From Persicobacter psychrovividus (GTDB lineage Bacteria > Bacteroidota > Bacteroidia > Cytophagales > Cyclobacteriaceae): 64,000 nt of DNA. Shown here in pieces: positions 29,901-37,023 of this stretch (position 1 is the first letter of the stretch; each line of letters starts with the position of its first letter). The DNA is taken from NCBI RefSeq assembly GCF_036492425.1, contig NZ_AP025293.1:434001-498000 (forward strand), in the 5' to 3' direction. The translations under genes and the position numbers were made by a program. Below the pieces are notes generated by a model. That model saw only the letters and a program-made list of their open reading frames with translations, had not been told where the DNA came from and ran no database searches.

Positions 29901-30031
29901 TAAAAGGAACGATCTCCACTTGAAACATTCACCGAAAAAATAAATGGGCGCTTCTCCTCGTTGGCCAGTGTTTGAAAGGGTTGCGCAAAAAATAGGAGTA
30001 AGCAACTCCATTGTAATAATTGCTTTATCAT
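23978..30031 (-). CDS. Giant BspA-like repeat surface protein with T9SS sorting domain
   Basis: A 2017-aa protein with a signal peptide (MIKQLLQWSCLLLFF...LANE). It is built of three modules. Each has a PKD-like stretch with a W-G-D-G motif (VIDWGDG, TINWGDG, IIYWGDG), a block of BspA/DUF285 25-residue repeats (11, 11 and 7 copies), and an InlB/Flg_new repeat (FDSNGG, FDSRGG, FNSLGG). Divergent InlB repeats follow. The type A T9SS domain begins YFYPNPAKNEILI and ends IGQLVKQ. T9SS should export it to the cell surface. BspA-type repeats in other bacteria bind host or matrix proteins, so adhesion is likely but unproved. The second repeat block is nearly identical at the DNA level from unit to unit, a sign of recent expansion. 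Confidence 0.9.
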   Translation of the reverse strand: MIKQLLQWSCLLLFFAQPFQTLANEEKRPFIFSVNVSSGDRSFYLWVRADEEDPDYGEYVIDWGDGTALESYKVDTPVKKIGHTFPIRGKYEITIYGTIPHITFFDIENPYEHRSGHKIAEIIQWGDNDWRSMAHMLRGTGDLHITTSDAPNLSKVEDMNSMFSSSDLTGSIDHWDVSKVKNMKSTFRSAKLGNSTLKNWDVSSVTAMDSMFYQAFSVPTLDASDWNVGHVESMRSMFQKTSFQGDISNWDVGSVRNMESMFENIYTLEVDLSKWDVHNVTTMERMFYGTYSFNSDLSRWDVGNVTTMEGMFYAANGFDSDISRWDVGNVATMNRMFYGASGFDSDLNRWDVSNVTTMEGMFYGATSFDSDLNHWDVSKVVSMREMFSGAHYFSGNIADWDVGNVRNMERMFRYARKFNCDISQWDVTNVTNMYEIFAYGNLSPLYFDKLVKAWSALDLQRNGYFSSPTFYYCNEESRDYLKKLEKEFRWTVSGRLTKVCTPIVIFDSNGGEPSTYQESYPNARYMVQPPEIVPTKEGRPCLAWTISPDGGTTWDFSKDMVSDAGDTLYAKYDYQIWASALEGGTLSEEHVTVVPNQSKTFNLTLDEGYKLFCWSLDGELQPETSLSYTLENITADHRLEACVGKEEDFIINISISDDHDFRLYIVGDVNGSEFGEYTINWGDGTTTSGTTTSERQKEIAHNYSESGNYFVSVRGRIPQLNFTDASPIDYTNVAKVTEVLNWGDNEWYSMEGMFHMAQNLEKVSPQSPNLSKVKNMSGMFQLATKFKGDISEWDVSKVTNMESMFHYAKSFHGDLSQWDVSSVTDMRWLFDKAEQFNSDLTNWDVSKVTDMTGVFRLTKEFNGDISQWDVSSVTNMEGMFTGAKSFNGDLSQWDVSNVTNMRSLFYETGAFNGDLSNWDVSNVTNMRSLFRLTKKFNGDLSQWDVSSVTNMEGMFFSSASFNGDLSNWDVSNVTNMSWMFYETGAFNGDLSQWDVSNVTDMSWMFSSSASFNGDLSNWDVSKVTNMWGMFYNAKSFNKDISAWDVSNVTNMTDMFDQNDVYAPMFFDRLLEAWTKLDLQEGVNFGNPQYYCDALSLGYINQLRADKRWWIGPAYQECSSYTVIFDSRGGNPQNQIEVITNLSGKVSAPTPFPIKDNQVCVGWATSADNGEHLDFQWDFETKVEEDITLYAKYDYQLWASSLLKGSKSLPEQVTVSPNSDYTFQLDLEEGEKVLYWILDGEIRYESALSKTFTIDNVQSDHRVQAVVVDEDDFVFKARSDEWTGEFHITIDAAENGAVESDYIIYWGDGESTKGGSSSREIVSHTYEGKGEKYQIAISGKVPHLSFYSTPSDGYWNNASAVSALLQWGNNEWYRMDSMFMNSTFIEDLSNDAPNLSKVKSMRYMFHKTYFSKTDMLNTSEWDVSKVTDMQGMFRYSRDFSGDLSNWDVGNVTDMSRMFSLANGEIGDLRNWNVSSVTDMKEMFNSATGFDCDLKNWDVSNVTDMTSMFDRAEIFNGDISQWDVGNVRNMERMFRYAQKFNCDLSQWDVSAVQTMNKMFNEAKSFNRDISGWDIASITDMGGMFEGANAYPAENYDRLMKHWYPMMVKKESIAFGAPPYYCDAETFDKRLQLIILNDWDITNSEQDCKLKVKFNSLGGIPNDFPDQIFRQAIGIAVPGNLPVRNGFESMGWYTSKDGGLSYEGRYYSWRDTINIDTTLYAKYDYQIRIETGVGGVALEDVVLVSPGSDHTFTVQPDEGYIVSYWVVQGEEKWSSKSNSYTIPEISEDMRLEVYFNPKKYRLIGRSHKGGTVSPQNVLLTHGESQTFTFNPEENYKIDDVLIDGKSIGAVSQYTFEEISQDHLVEVIFGLKEFTIEVVQSENGTISPERTKVYAGDTLEFSFVPNRFCELVDVIVDNQSVGPVDKYIFSDINEDHTITAVFERILANDTHTSVYFYPNPAKNEILIEGITTPYNIKILDLTGRVILQEEAERKKIDISALGQGVYQVMVNGVVIGQLVKQ

Positions 30032-30139
30032 AAGGTATAGGAAGAATCATAAAAATTGATTACTAAATATACACTATGAATACTATATAAACAGTCTTTT
30101 TATCGATTAATATTCAACTTATAAAGTAAAATCAAATCT

Positions 30140-30604
30140 CTATTTTGATATTCCCCTACCAAAATCATCCGATGTAATCGTGAAGGTAATTTGGTAATGG
30201 TCGGCACCAATTTGTTTCTCTTCCCAACTTGTAACATTATAAAAATGATTATCCGTAGCAGAGGGCTTATGAAACCAGCCTCCTTTCCAATTCGTCACTA
30301 ATTTCCATTCAGGAACTAATGTATCATAGATGTATAATGATGTTTTCGTATCGGGGGCTCTTGTGCCTGACAATATTTGTGTTACCCTGAATTTTTTACC
30401 ATCATTTTCATTGAAGGTGCCCCAAGCAAAATCGAATGAGCTCTTCGCTGGAATAGTAAAAGTATAGTCTGATGTTTGGTGGCCTAAAGCGGTATCTCTC
30501 TGAATTAATAATAAGTCAAAATCTGTTCTATTTTCAATTTTTGCAGATATCTCATAATCATAGCATGAAAATGCAGACAGCATGATTAAGCAATTCAGTA
30601 ACAA
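30140..30604 (-). CDS. Putative lipoprotein, unknown function
   Basis: A 154-aa protein with an N-terminal hydrophobic stretch ending MLSAFSC, a plausible lipidation cysteine at residue 14. The mature part is beta-rich with many aromatic residues (FAWGTFNEND, NWKGGWFH). No family is recognised. Layout and size resemble the next gene upstream (30786-31211), and both read IENxT/IVDNQL soon after the cysteine, so they may be distant paralogues. It follows the giant BspA-like gene's promoter side but is on the same strand. Confidence 0.6.
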   Translation of the reverse strand: MLLNCLIMLSAFSCYDYEISAKIENRTDFDLLLIQRDTALGHQTSDYTFTIPAKSSFDFAWGTFNENDGKKFRVTQILSGTRAPDTKTSLYIYDTLVPEWKLVTNWKGGWFHKPSATDNHFYNVTSWEEKQIGADHYQITFTITSDDFGRGISK

Positions 30605-30785
30605 AACATGACGGCCAATTCGGATTTTTGATAAATACTCCTTATTGTAAAGATTAGTTGATGTTGGTTAACTTAAAGTAATGCTGGGTGGATCAAAGGT
30701 TGTTGCTCTCTTCTCTCTTGTAGCGGGTTATGTTTCCTGCCGGTTATTTGGGTAAAAAAGGGATGATTCACTTCCTGAAAACTGC

Positions 30786-31211
30786 CTATTCAAATAACTG
30801 ATGATCTATAACAAAGAGATAATCATCGTCCTTGAAGTTGCCATTTTGTGGAATCCAATTCATCTGGTTATAGATGTCTGGTCGTTTTGCATGATGTGTC
30901 TCATCTCTATATATTGGATTAATCCATTTGACAGCATCATTCTGTGTAATAACAAAAACAGAATCTATTCCCCGTGGAAAACCGTGCCCTCCTCCTAAAT
31001 TTTCTTCCTTCTGAATAACCGTTTTTTGACCATTCTCCATCTCAAAAATGACCACCGTGTCTCGAAAATCTATACTCCTATTACTTGCATAAAATTTGAA
31101 AATGATCGGTTCACTTAATTGATTATCCACAATGCTTGTGGCAATATAGGATGGATCGCAAGCGGTTAAAGTGAGAAGAAAAAATATGCTGATTATAATA
31201 GTAGGTCTCAT
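30786..31211 (-). CDS. Putative lipoprotein, unknown function
   Basis: A 141-aa protein with a clear lipoprotein signal, IIISIFFLLTLTAC, cysteine at residue 18. The rest is polar with a glycine-rich GGGHGFPRG segment and no recognised domain. A 180-bp gap separates it from the similar lipoprotein gene downstream. Localisation is probably the outer membrane or its periplasmic face. Confidence 0.65.
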   Translation of the reverse strand: MRPTIIISIFFLLTLTACDPSYIATSIVDNQLSEPIIFKFYASNRSIDFRDTVVIFEMENGQKTVIQKEENLGGGHGFPRGIDSVFVITQNDAVKWINPIYRDETHHAKRPDIYNQMNWIPQNGNFKDDDYLFVIDHQLFE

Positions 31212-31826
31212 GTTTAATGATGGTATTAATAAAAAATAGGTTTCTATTATCGCGTATAAATTGATCTTTCAAAAAGTATTAGGGAAGCTGTAAGGCTATC
31301 AAATATTTTAGAGAGCTAAATCAACTTCCGTTTAGAACTCGCCAAAAAGCCCCGTAGCTCCCCAAATATATCGCGTTCATTACTATATTACTGCCTCAGT
31401 ATACAGGGCAAAAGTGCTCCAAACATCTAAAAAAGCAGCTCAGATAAATGATGTTTTTAGTCATAAAAATAGATTATTATGTTGCTTAAAACACACTATC
31501 AGGACATTTAATAACTTAACCAATACCAAATATAATTTAAATTAGTGCGATACGATATAAATAATAATGTCAATCTTATCACTTTTCATTTATTCGCTAA
31601 TCAACTCATCATAAAATAGCCCTGTTGGAATGAACCAAAATGGCCTCCAAAAATACCCTCCTGTTACCGCAACGCCATGGGATGCATCGATCATAATGAG
31701 TGGCTGAAAAATTTTGACTGCTTAACTTTTAAAACAATGCATTACACACCCCGGATGCATTATGTTAAACTGATTCAAAATAGAAAAAGCGAGCCATATG
31801 TTGCCCGCCTTACTACTGAAGAGCCC
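31212..31826. other. Non-coding region, 615 bp
   Basis: AT-rich with no frame I can support as a gene. The short open stretch at 31677-31874 has no family resemblance and overlaps a better candidate on the other strand. Confidence 0.45.
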
Positions 31827-32015
31827 TTAAGCCTCAGCCTGTTCCTTTTTTTCCAAGAGGATGTAAGTCAGTAAAGCAAAAACTGCAAAACCGACCCCCA
31901 ATATACCTTTACGTTTACCAAAATTTTTCCCCACCTTCATCCCCAGCGCAAGACCACTTGAGGTAATCGTGAAAACTTCTGCCACCTTTTTTAATGTACT
32001 TTTATTGCTTCCCAT
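31827..32015 (-). CDS. Small membrane-associated protein
   Basis: 62 aa: a short basic N-terminus, a glycine-rich amphipathic segment (SSGLALGMKVGKNFG), one transmembrane helix (GVGFAVFALLTYILL) and a charged KKEQAEA tail. The composition is that of a real small membrane protein, and the ATG is preceded by AT-rich, promoter-like sequence. Function unknown. Confidence 0.45.
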   Translation of the reverse strand: MGSNKSTLKKVAEVFTITSSGLALGMKVGKNFGKRKGILGVGFAVFALLTYILLEKKEQAEA

Positions 32016-32387
32016 AGTATTTATTTTCTGTTAGTACCCTACCCAAGGAAACCTTCCCCGATAGGTATTAGGAGCGTGTTCAAAAATTTAGCTTCTTCCT
32101 TCAAGTTCAGAATATAGGTATTGATTTTGAATGATTTGTCTACAATAGCGCTGCTATGCGCTCAAAATAATCCATCATTGCGATAATCCTCTGAATTTTC
32201 AGTTTTAAACACGTTCTAAAGCATAAACACCGAAAGGCCGCTACTGTTAACCTCCTGCAAAAATAAAAAGTCCCATACAAAATTAGACAAAGAAAAAAGG
32301 CTGCCCTCACGAGAACAGCCTTGCCGTAGTATCACTTAGATAGACTACAATTGTCGATCAATTCCCCCAAATCAATCGAAATCAATA
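32016..32387. other. Intergenic region with minus-strand terminator
   Basis: No gene is supported. It contains the terminator of the rhamnose cluster (32293-32322). An imperfect inverted pair, GAGCGTGTTCAAAAATTTAG near 32071 and TTTTAAACACGTTCTAAAG near 32203, could be a small decayed element. Confidence 0.4.
32293..32322 (-). terminator. Intrinsic terminator at the end of the rhamnose cluster
   Basis: Arms AAGGCTG (32297-32303) and CAGCCTT (32316-32322). Read on the minus strand, the hairpin is followed by a run of six T residues. It ends transcription about 65 bp after the small membrane protein gene. Confidence 0.75.
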
Positions 32388-32561
32388 TTATTTATTAATC
32401 CAAAATGGCGCGGTAAAAATCCAAATTGCGGTACCTGCCAAAATAATTTTTTTGTATGAATCTAAATCTAAATGCCCTGAAAAAACAAAGAAACAAGGCA
32501 GTAAAGTCAACGCCAAACCAATGTATGAAATCGGTCTGATAATATACTTAATGGACTTCAT
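32388..32561 (-). CDS. Small two-helix membrane protein at the end of the permease transcript
   Basis: 57 aa from the ATG at 32561 (MKSIKYIIRP). Two hydrophobic helices (ISYIGLALTLLPCFFVF and IILAGTAIWIFTAPFW) are joined by a short polar loop. It overlaps the end of the permease gene by 14 bp, so translation is probably coupled. It may assist or stabilise the permease. No family recognised. Confidence 0.6.
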   Translation of the reverse strand: MKSIKYIIRPISYIGLALTLLPCFFVFSGHLDLDSYKKIILAGTAIWIFTAPFWINK

Positions 32562-33978
32562 ATTCTTCAACTTTTTGTTTCTCAATAATTAAGTTTCTTT
32601 GCTGTGCTTTAGCGAATATAATATAGCTAAATATTCCTATAAGCCAACCAGGTATTGCTGCAAAAAAGTAAAAATCAAATTCAAAATACTTATAAACAGC
32701 GAATGAACCCAGAATTGACACTGCCCAGCTTAGTCCGACTGACCAATTAATAAACTTCTTTGTTTCTTCCGCTAAATTAGAAATCAAGTTCAACTTAGGA
32801 AAAACAAAAATATCGGTCATTACAATTGCGCCAATAGGTGCTGCACAAAGCGCATATATCCCTAAAAACTGATCAAGCTTGGCAATAATCGCTGGAGAAC
32901 AGGCCAATATGGTGGTTACCAAACCTACCCAAAGGGTGATTTTCCAACGTTTCATATTGGGCAACAAACCCTGAACGGCTAAGCCTGAGCGGTAAATTGT
33001 TGGGTTGGCGGTAGTCCATCCGGCAATAATCACACAAATCAAACCAGCATAACCAGCCCCCATAAAAGCGATATGCCCAGGTGAAGGGTTGGCGTTTCCT
33101 GCCTGCACCGCTACGGCACATAAAATCCCCGAAGCTATCCAGGCCATAAAGTGGCCGATAAACATTCCAAAGGCAGAGGCAATTCCATAATATGATTTTT
33201 TAGCATATCGATAAATTGACATATCAGCTAAACCTAAATGCATTGCACTGTTACATAACCAAGAGAAAATAAGTATGTGCCAAAATGTATATTTTGTTTG
33301 CCCTGCGGCTGGTACACCTGTCCAAATTTTCTCCTGAGCTACCGTCCAAAAATCACTTAAAGAATGCACACCCAATGTGGGTAACATCGCTAAACCTGCC
33401 GAGAAGAAAATCAATGGCATCCATGGCGCAAAGATGTTTGCAAACTTGGATACTTTATCAAAACCGAAAGTTGCGACAATCGCAATTACGGCGCCAATAG
33501 CAAAGATAATCCCTACCCAAACAGGACTCGTCGGATAGAGGTCGGTCATGCCCGGGCCTTCAATATTGAGCATGATCCCTACCGCAGAGGCAGAAACCCC
33601 CACCATAGCAGCGGCGGCCACACAGAAAAGTAAACCATTTATACTGTTGTACAACGTAACGATACCTTTACCACTGATTCGCTCGAGCTGGTAAAAGATG
33701 GTCGTACGGACTTTCACGGCGGCAGGAGCACAGACCAGCACCCAGCTTAAGGTCGCCAGAATATTCCCCAAAAGGAGGCCAAAGACCACATCGATAGCTG
33801 ATGCGCCGTGGAGCACAAACAAGGGGCCAATAACAAATTCGGTTCCGGCAATATGTTCTCCGGACACCATCCCTACAAAACTCTTAAATCCTTTTACTTC
33901 GGATTCAGGCACAGGTTCACGCTCGTATTCATTGACACTGCTGACCTGATCGGTAAACAACTTTTTAATTTGCTTCAT
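32548..33978 (-). CDS. NCS1-family (purine-cytosine permease-like) transporter
   Basis: A 476-aa inner-membrane protein with about twelve hydrophobic helices. It has the NCS1 layout: a polar N-terminus (EREPVPESEVKGFKSF), then GMVSGEHIAGTEFVIGPLFV, and an ATLSWVLVCAPAAVKVRT loop in the first repeat. The family normally moves nucleobases, vitamins or related compounds with sodium or protons. Its place at the end of an L-rhamnose catabolic cluster suggests a sugar or sugar-derived substrate, which would be unusual; this is inference. A terminator-like hairpin lies between it and the aldolase gene, so it may be partly independent. Confidence 0.8.
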   Translation of the reverse strand: MKQIKKLFTDQVSSVNEYEREPVPESEVKGFKSFVGMVSGEHIAGTEFVIGPLFVLHGASAIDVVFGLLLGNILATLSWVLVCAPAAVKVRTTIFYQLERISGKGIVTLYNSINGLLFCVAAAAMVGVSASAVGIMLNIEGPGMTDLYPTSPVWVGIIFAIGAVIAIVATFGFDKVSKFANIFAPWMPLIFFSAGLAMLPTLGVHSLSDFWTVAQEKIWTGVPAAGQTKYTFWHILIFSWLCNSAMHLGLADMSIYRYAKKSYYGIASAFGMFIGHFMAWIASGILCAVAVQAGNANPSPGHIAFMGAGYAGLICVIIAGWTTANPTIYRSGLAVQGLLPNMKRWKITLWVGLVTTILACSPAIIAKLDQFLGIYALCAAPIGAIVMTDIFVFPKLNLISNLAEETKKFINWSVGLSWAVSILGSFAVYKYFEFDFYFFAAIPGWLIGIFSYIIFAKAQQRNLIIEKQKVEEYEVH

Positions 33979-34171
33979 TTGAAAAAATTTATAAATCCAA
34001 GGTATGGCACTGCAGTTGTAATAGGCTACTACTTTAGAAAAACGGAGCAGAATTTTCTCCTATAATTATAATTCACTGAAAAATAACGGCCTACAACCGC
34101 AACCAGCCCATCATTTACCCAAACTGCAATCCTTTGATTGTGTTGTATTCACAGAAAATTAAAGATTCAAA

Positions 34172-34192
34172 AGAAAAGGGCAGCATGCTGCC
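34172..34192 (-). terminator. Terminator-like hairpin after the aldolase gene
   Basis: The perfect palindrome GGCAGCATGCTGCC (34179-34192) is followed, on the minus strand, by TTTTCTTTT. It could attenuate transcription into the permease gene. Confidence 0.6.
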
Positions 34193-34223
34193 ACCCTCTC
34201 AAACTAATTTCAATTGTATTCAA

Positions 34224-35507
34224 TTAACTCAAAAATTTATCTACAATATCTTGAATCTCTCCATCGCCGATGCGCGCCAATTTTCCAATAAGCGTACTTT
34301 CGATCAAGGATTCTGCACTGAACTCGGCCACTTCAAGGCGGTCATAAGCATCCAGCATCGAAGTACCGGTAACCACCAAACCGAAGTTTCGAATCACCAC
34401 AATCGGCGTTTCTTTATTCAAAGTATTCACCAAAACAGAAGGGTCCGCCATAAATTCATCATAGCCAATAAATGGAATATCTTTCAGCAGGATATAACTC
34501 TCTGGAATGGTGCGGGTATCAAATTTAGCATCAGAAATGGCAAAGGCAGAAATCCCTTTCCCTTGTGTAAAAATCACCGAATTCACATGATCGTGCTTGG
34601 CATAAATAGCCTCATGCAATTGGTGCAGGTTCGATGCTTCCTTGCCTGCTTCCGATTCCCCTTTGGTAATTTTCACCACATCCTTGTTACGGATAAATCG
34701 GCGCGCCATATGACGACGGGTAACCAAAAAATCATCCCCATGCGTTCGGTGCGATACCGTACCGAAATAGTTGTTCATCAATTTCTGCTTACAGGCACGC
34801 TTAACGAAACGGATAATCTCATCCCTTACCGCAAGTTCATAAGTGGTGTAGGCGATCTCGGATTTACCCGTACGCGTTTGTGGGAATTGGGTGAAGGATT
34901 TTTGCACCTGTTCATCCGTCAGTACATTGTATCCGCCCAGTTTTTTAGCATCGATAATAGACAATGCTGCCGTTTCCATGGCTTCAAAACGCTGGAAAGC
35001 ACTCAACAGGTCTTTCCCACCGACAACCGTACCGTGATTTTCCATGATCACCGCATCAAAACCTTTCTCAAATTCATTGGCGATACTTTCTCCCAAAGCC
35101 TCAGAACCTGGCAAACGGTATGGTGCGTAACCAATCGAAGGACAAATATCAGCAGTATGAGGAAGAATTTTCATGTCAGGAATTTCCCGAACAATAGAAA
35201 AAGAAACCAACGCTTTTGGGTGGGCATGAATGACCGCCTTCAGGTCTGGGCGACGATCATAGATGGCATAGTGAAAAGGGAATTCACTTGATGGCCGATG
35301 AATCCCTTCATACGAACCATCTTTTTTTACACAAACAATATCTTTAGGCGTCAGGGAACCTTTATCATAGCCAGCAGGGCTGATCCAAAGGTTGCCTTCT
35401 TCGTCCAACATGGAGATATTTCCACCAGAAAGTGTGGTCATTTCTCCTTTATATATAATGCCCATGATTTCAGAGATAATCACGGATGGATGTTTGGTTA
35501 ATTTCAT
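34224..35507 (-). CDS. Class II aldolase, tandem fusion; probable L-rhamnulose-1-phosphate aldolase
   Basis: 427 aa from the ATG at 35507 (MKLTKHPSVI). Two class II aldolase/adducin domains are fused. The first (about 1-210) keeps E75, the zinc ligands H94 and H96 (VIHAHPKAL) and H158 (ENHGTVVGG), so it can make the active site. In the second (about 225-420) the corresponding places read VIFTQGKG and RNFGLVV, with no ligands. The second half is therefore probably structural. In this cluster the expected reaction is cleavage of L-rhamnulose 1-phosphate to dihydroxyacetone phosphate and L-lactaldehyde. An L-fuculose phosphate activity is less likely given the RhaI-type isomerase. Confidence 0.8.
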   Translation of the reverse strand: MKLTKHPSVIISEIMGIIYKGEMTTLSGGNISMLDEEGNLWISPAGYDKGSLTPKDIVCVKKDGSYEGIHRPSSEFPFHYAIYDRRPDLKAVIHAHPKALVSFSIVREIPDMKILPHTADICPSIGYAPYRLPGSEALGESIANEFEKGFDAVIMENHGTVVGGKDLLSAFQRFEAMETAALSIIDAKKLGGYNVLTDEQVQKSFTQFPQTRTGKSEIAYTTYELAVRDEIIRFVKRACKQKLMNNYFGTVSHRTHGDDFLVTRRHMARRFIRNKDVVKITKGESEAGKEASNLHQLHEAIYAKHDHVNSVIFTQGKGISAFAISDAKFDTRTIPESYILLKDIPFIGYDEFMADPSVLVNTLNKETPIVVIRNFGLVVTGTSMLDAYDRLEVAEFSAESLIESTLIGKLARIGDGEIQDIVDKFLS

Positions 35508-35661
35508 GATATTTAATTTTATAAGTTTGTGGGTATGGACTTGCTTCTTCAGTTCAAGCATCCCGCTTGGATCAAAGCCTGTTAATCAATCTTTCATTGC
35601 CCAAGCGAACCGCTTGACCGATCAAAAAAACAAGGCATGTCCTGCTCCAACACATTTCAAA

Positions 35662-37023
35662 TCAACAAATAACTTTATTCTGTAATTTATGGTGTAACAC
35701 CGCCGTATCATTCAGCATGATGGCCGCGCCGATACAGGCACCATTGCCTTGTTCGGTGACCAAAAACTGATGCGTTGGCAACTTCTCTTTGAGCATCTGC
35801 ATGAAATACTGATTATGCACAAAGCCTCCATCGACGAAGATTTTACCTGAGGTCTGACCACCCAAAGCGAGCTCCAACACTTTCACTTGCGCATCGGTCA
35901 GCTCGTCCATCAAATGCCAGTAGGCCTCTTCAAAATCTTGGAATATTGACAAATCAACCTTCGTTGCCGATTGCAGTCCAAAACGTTCAATCGCAATCAG
36001 ATGATGATTGAACAAGCATTGATTCGCTTCTTTTCTTTTAGATTTTTTGACTTGATAAGGAAGCGTCTTATGCAGATCTTCATTAACGCCAAAATGGGCA
36101 TTCAACAACTTGACCTGCTCGGCATAATGCTTACCCAACAACAGGCGTGAAGCCAAAACGGACTGCCCATTGATGGTCATGAAATTCATACAATCCTGCG
36201 CAAGGGTTTGCTCATCGAGCATCGACTGATTGAATGGATTCATACTGATGCTCCATGTGCCAGTGCTCAGCAAAACAAAAGGTTCTTCGGTCTGCTGAAG
36301 GTATGGAATTAAAGTAGAGGAACTATCGTGAATCCCCAATCCTACGTTTAATTTCACGCCCTTATACACGGTTTCAATCACTTGATCCGTTGGGCTTGGC
36401 ACAGGCAATAGTTTCAATAAATTCTCGTCCTTGAGCCATTTAGCACAGGATTTTCTTTCCAAATCCCACAATCCCGTATGACAGCCAATCGAGGTAAATT
36501 CACTGTATTTTTGCCCCGTCAATAAGAAAGTAAAATACTGCGGAAGATGCAAGCTGCAATCAATACGCGCGAAGGACTCCGGGCGCTCATATTTCAAAAA
36601 AAGCAACTGCAAACCACTGTTCAGAAAACCCATATAAGGGCTTTGGGTCGCAATGGAAAAATCATCCAAATTAGGGTAATGTTTTTTAAGCCGTGCCGCT
36701 GTTTCTGCAGGAAATTCCTTAAGGTAATTGTAGAAGGTGCCGACAATCTTTCCATCTTCATCAAGATGCACCATAGAGGCCCCATAGGTAGAAAAATTAA
36801 CCCCTTTCACATTGTACTTTGGCAAGAACACATAATGATCGACCATTTCGAGCACCCATGCACTTACCGCCTGAAGGTCTTCTGAGGGGAAACCGTCTTC
36901 ATCGACGGTCTCCTCAAAATTTTTATATTGCTGATCAAGGATTTCCGACTGCTGACCCAGAACAAAGACCTTCTTGTTTGTCCTGCCAATATCAAAAATC
37001 AGATCAACCGTAATCGGTATCAT
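35662..37023 (-). CDS. FGGY-family carbohydrate kinase, probable L-rhamnulokinase
   Basis: A 453-aa cytosolic sugar kinase. It has the N-terminal phosphate loop (LIFDIGRTNKKVF), the hinge motif LLSTGTWSISMNPF at about 255-268 and the C-terminal FVDGGFVHNQYFM box, all typical of FGGY kinases. It should phosphorylate L-rhamnulose at C1 with ATP. Its ATG overlaps the stop codon of the isomerase (ATGA at 37020-37023), so the two are translationally coupled. This is good evidence that both serve the same pathway. Confidence 0.87.
   Translation of the reverse strand: MIPITVDLIFDIGRTNKKVFVLGQQSEILDQQYKNFEETVDEDGFPSEDLQAVSAWVLEMVDHYVFLPKYNVKGVNFSTYGASMVHLDEDGKIVGTFYNYLKEFPAETAARLKKHYPNLDDFSIATQSPYMGFLNSGLQLLFLKYERPESFARIDCSLHLPQYFTFLLTGQKYSEFTSIGCHTGLWDLERKSCAKWLKDENLLKLLPVPSPTDQVIETVYKGVKLNVGLGIHDSSSTLIPYLQQTEEPFVLLSTGTWSISMNPFNQSMLDEQTLAQDCMNFMTINGQSVLASRLLLGKHYAEQVKLLNAHFGVNEDLHKTLPYQVKKSKRKEANQCLFNHHLIAIERFGLQSATKVDLSIFQDFEEAYWHLMDELTDAQVKVLELALGGQTSGKIFVDGGFVHNQYFMQMLKEKLPTHQFLVTEQGNGACIGAAIMLNDTAVLHHKLQNKVIC

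Noticed and set aside
34134-35291. A 385-codon plus-strand frame
   Set aside because: It lies fully antisense to the class II aldolase gene, whose motifs are clear.
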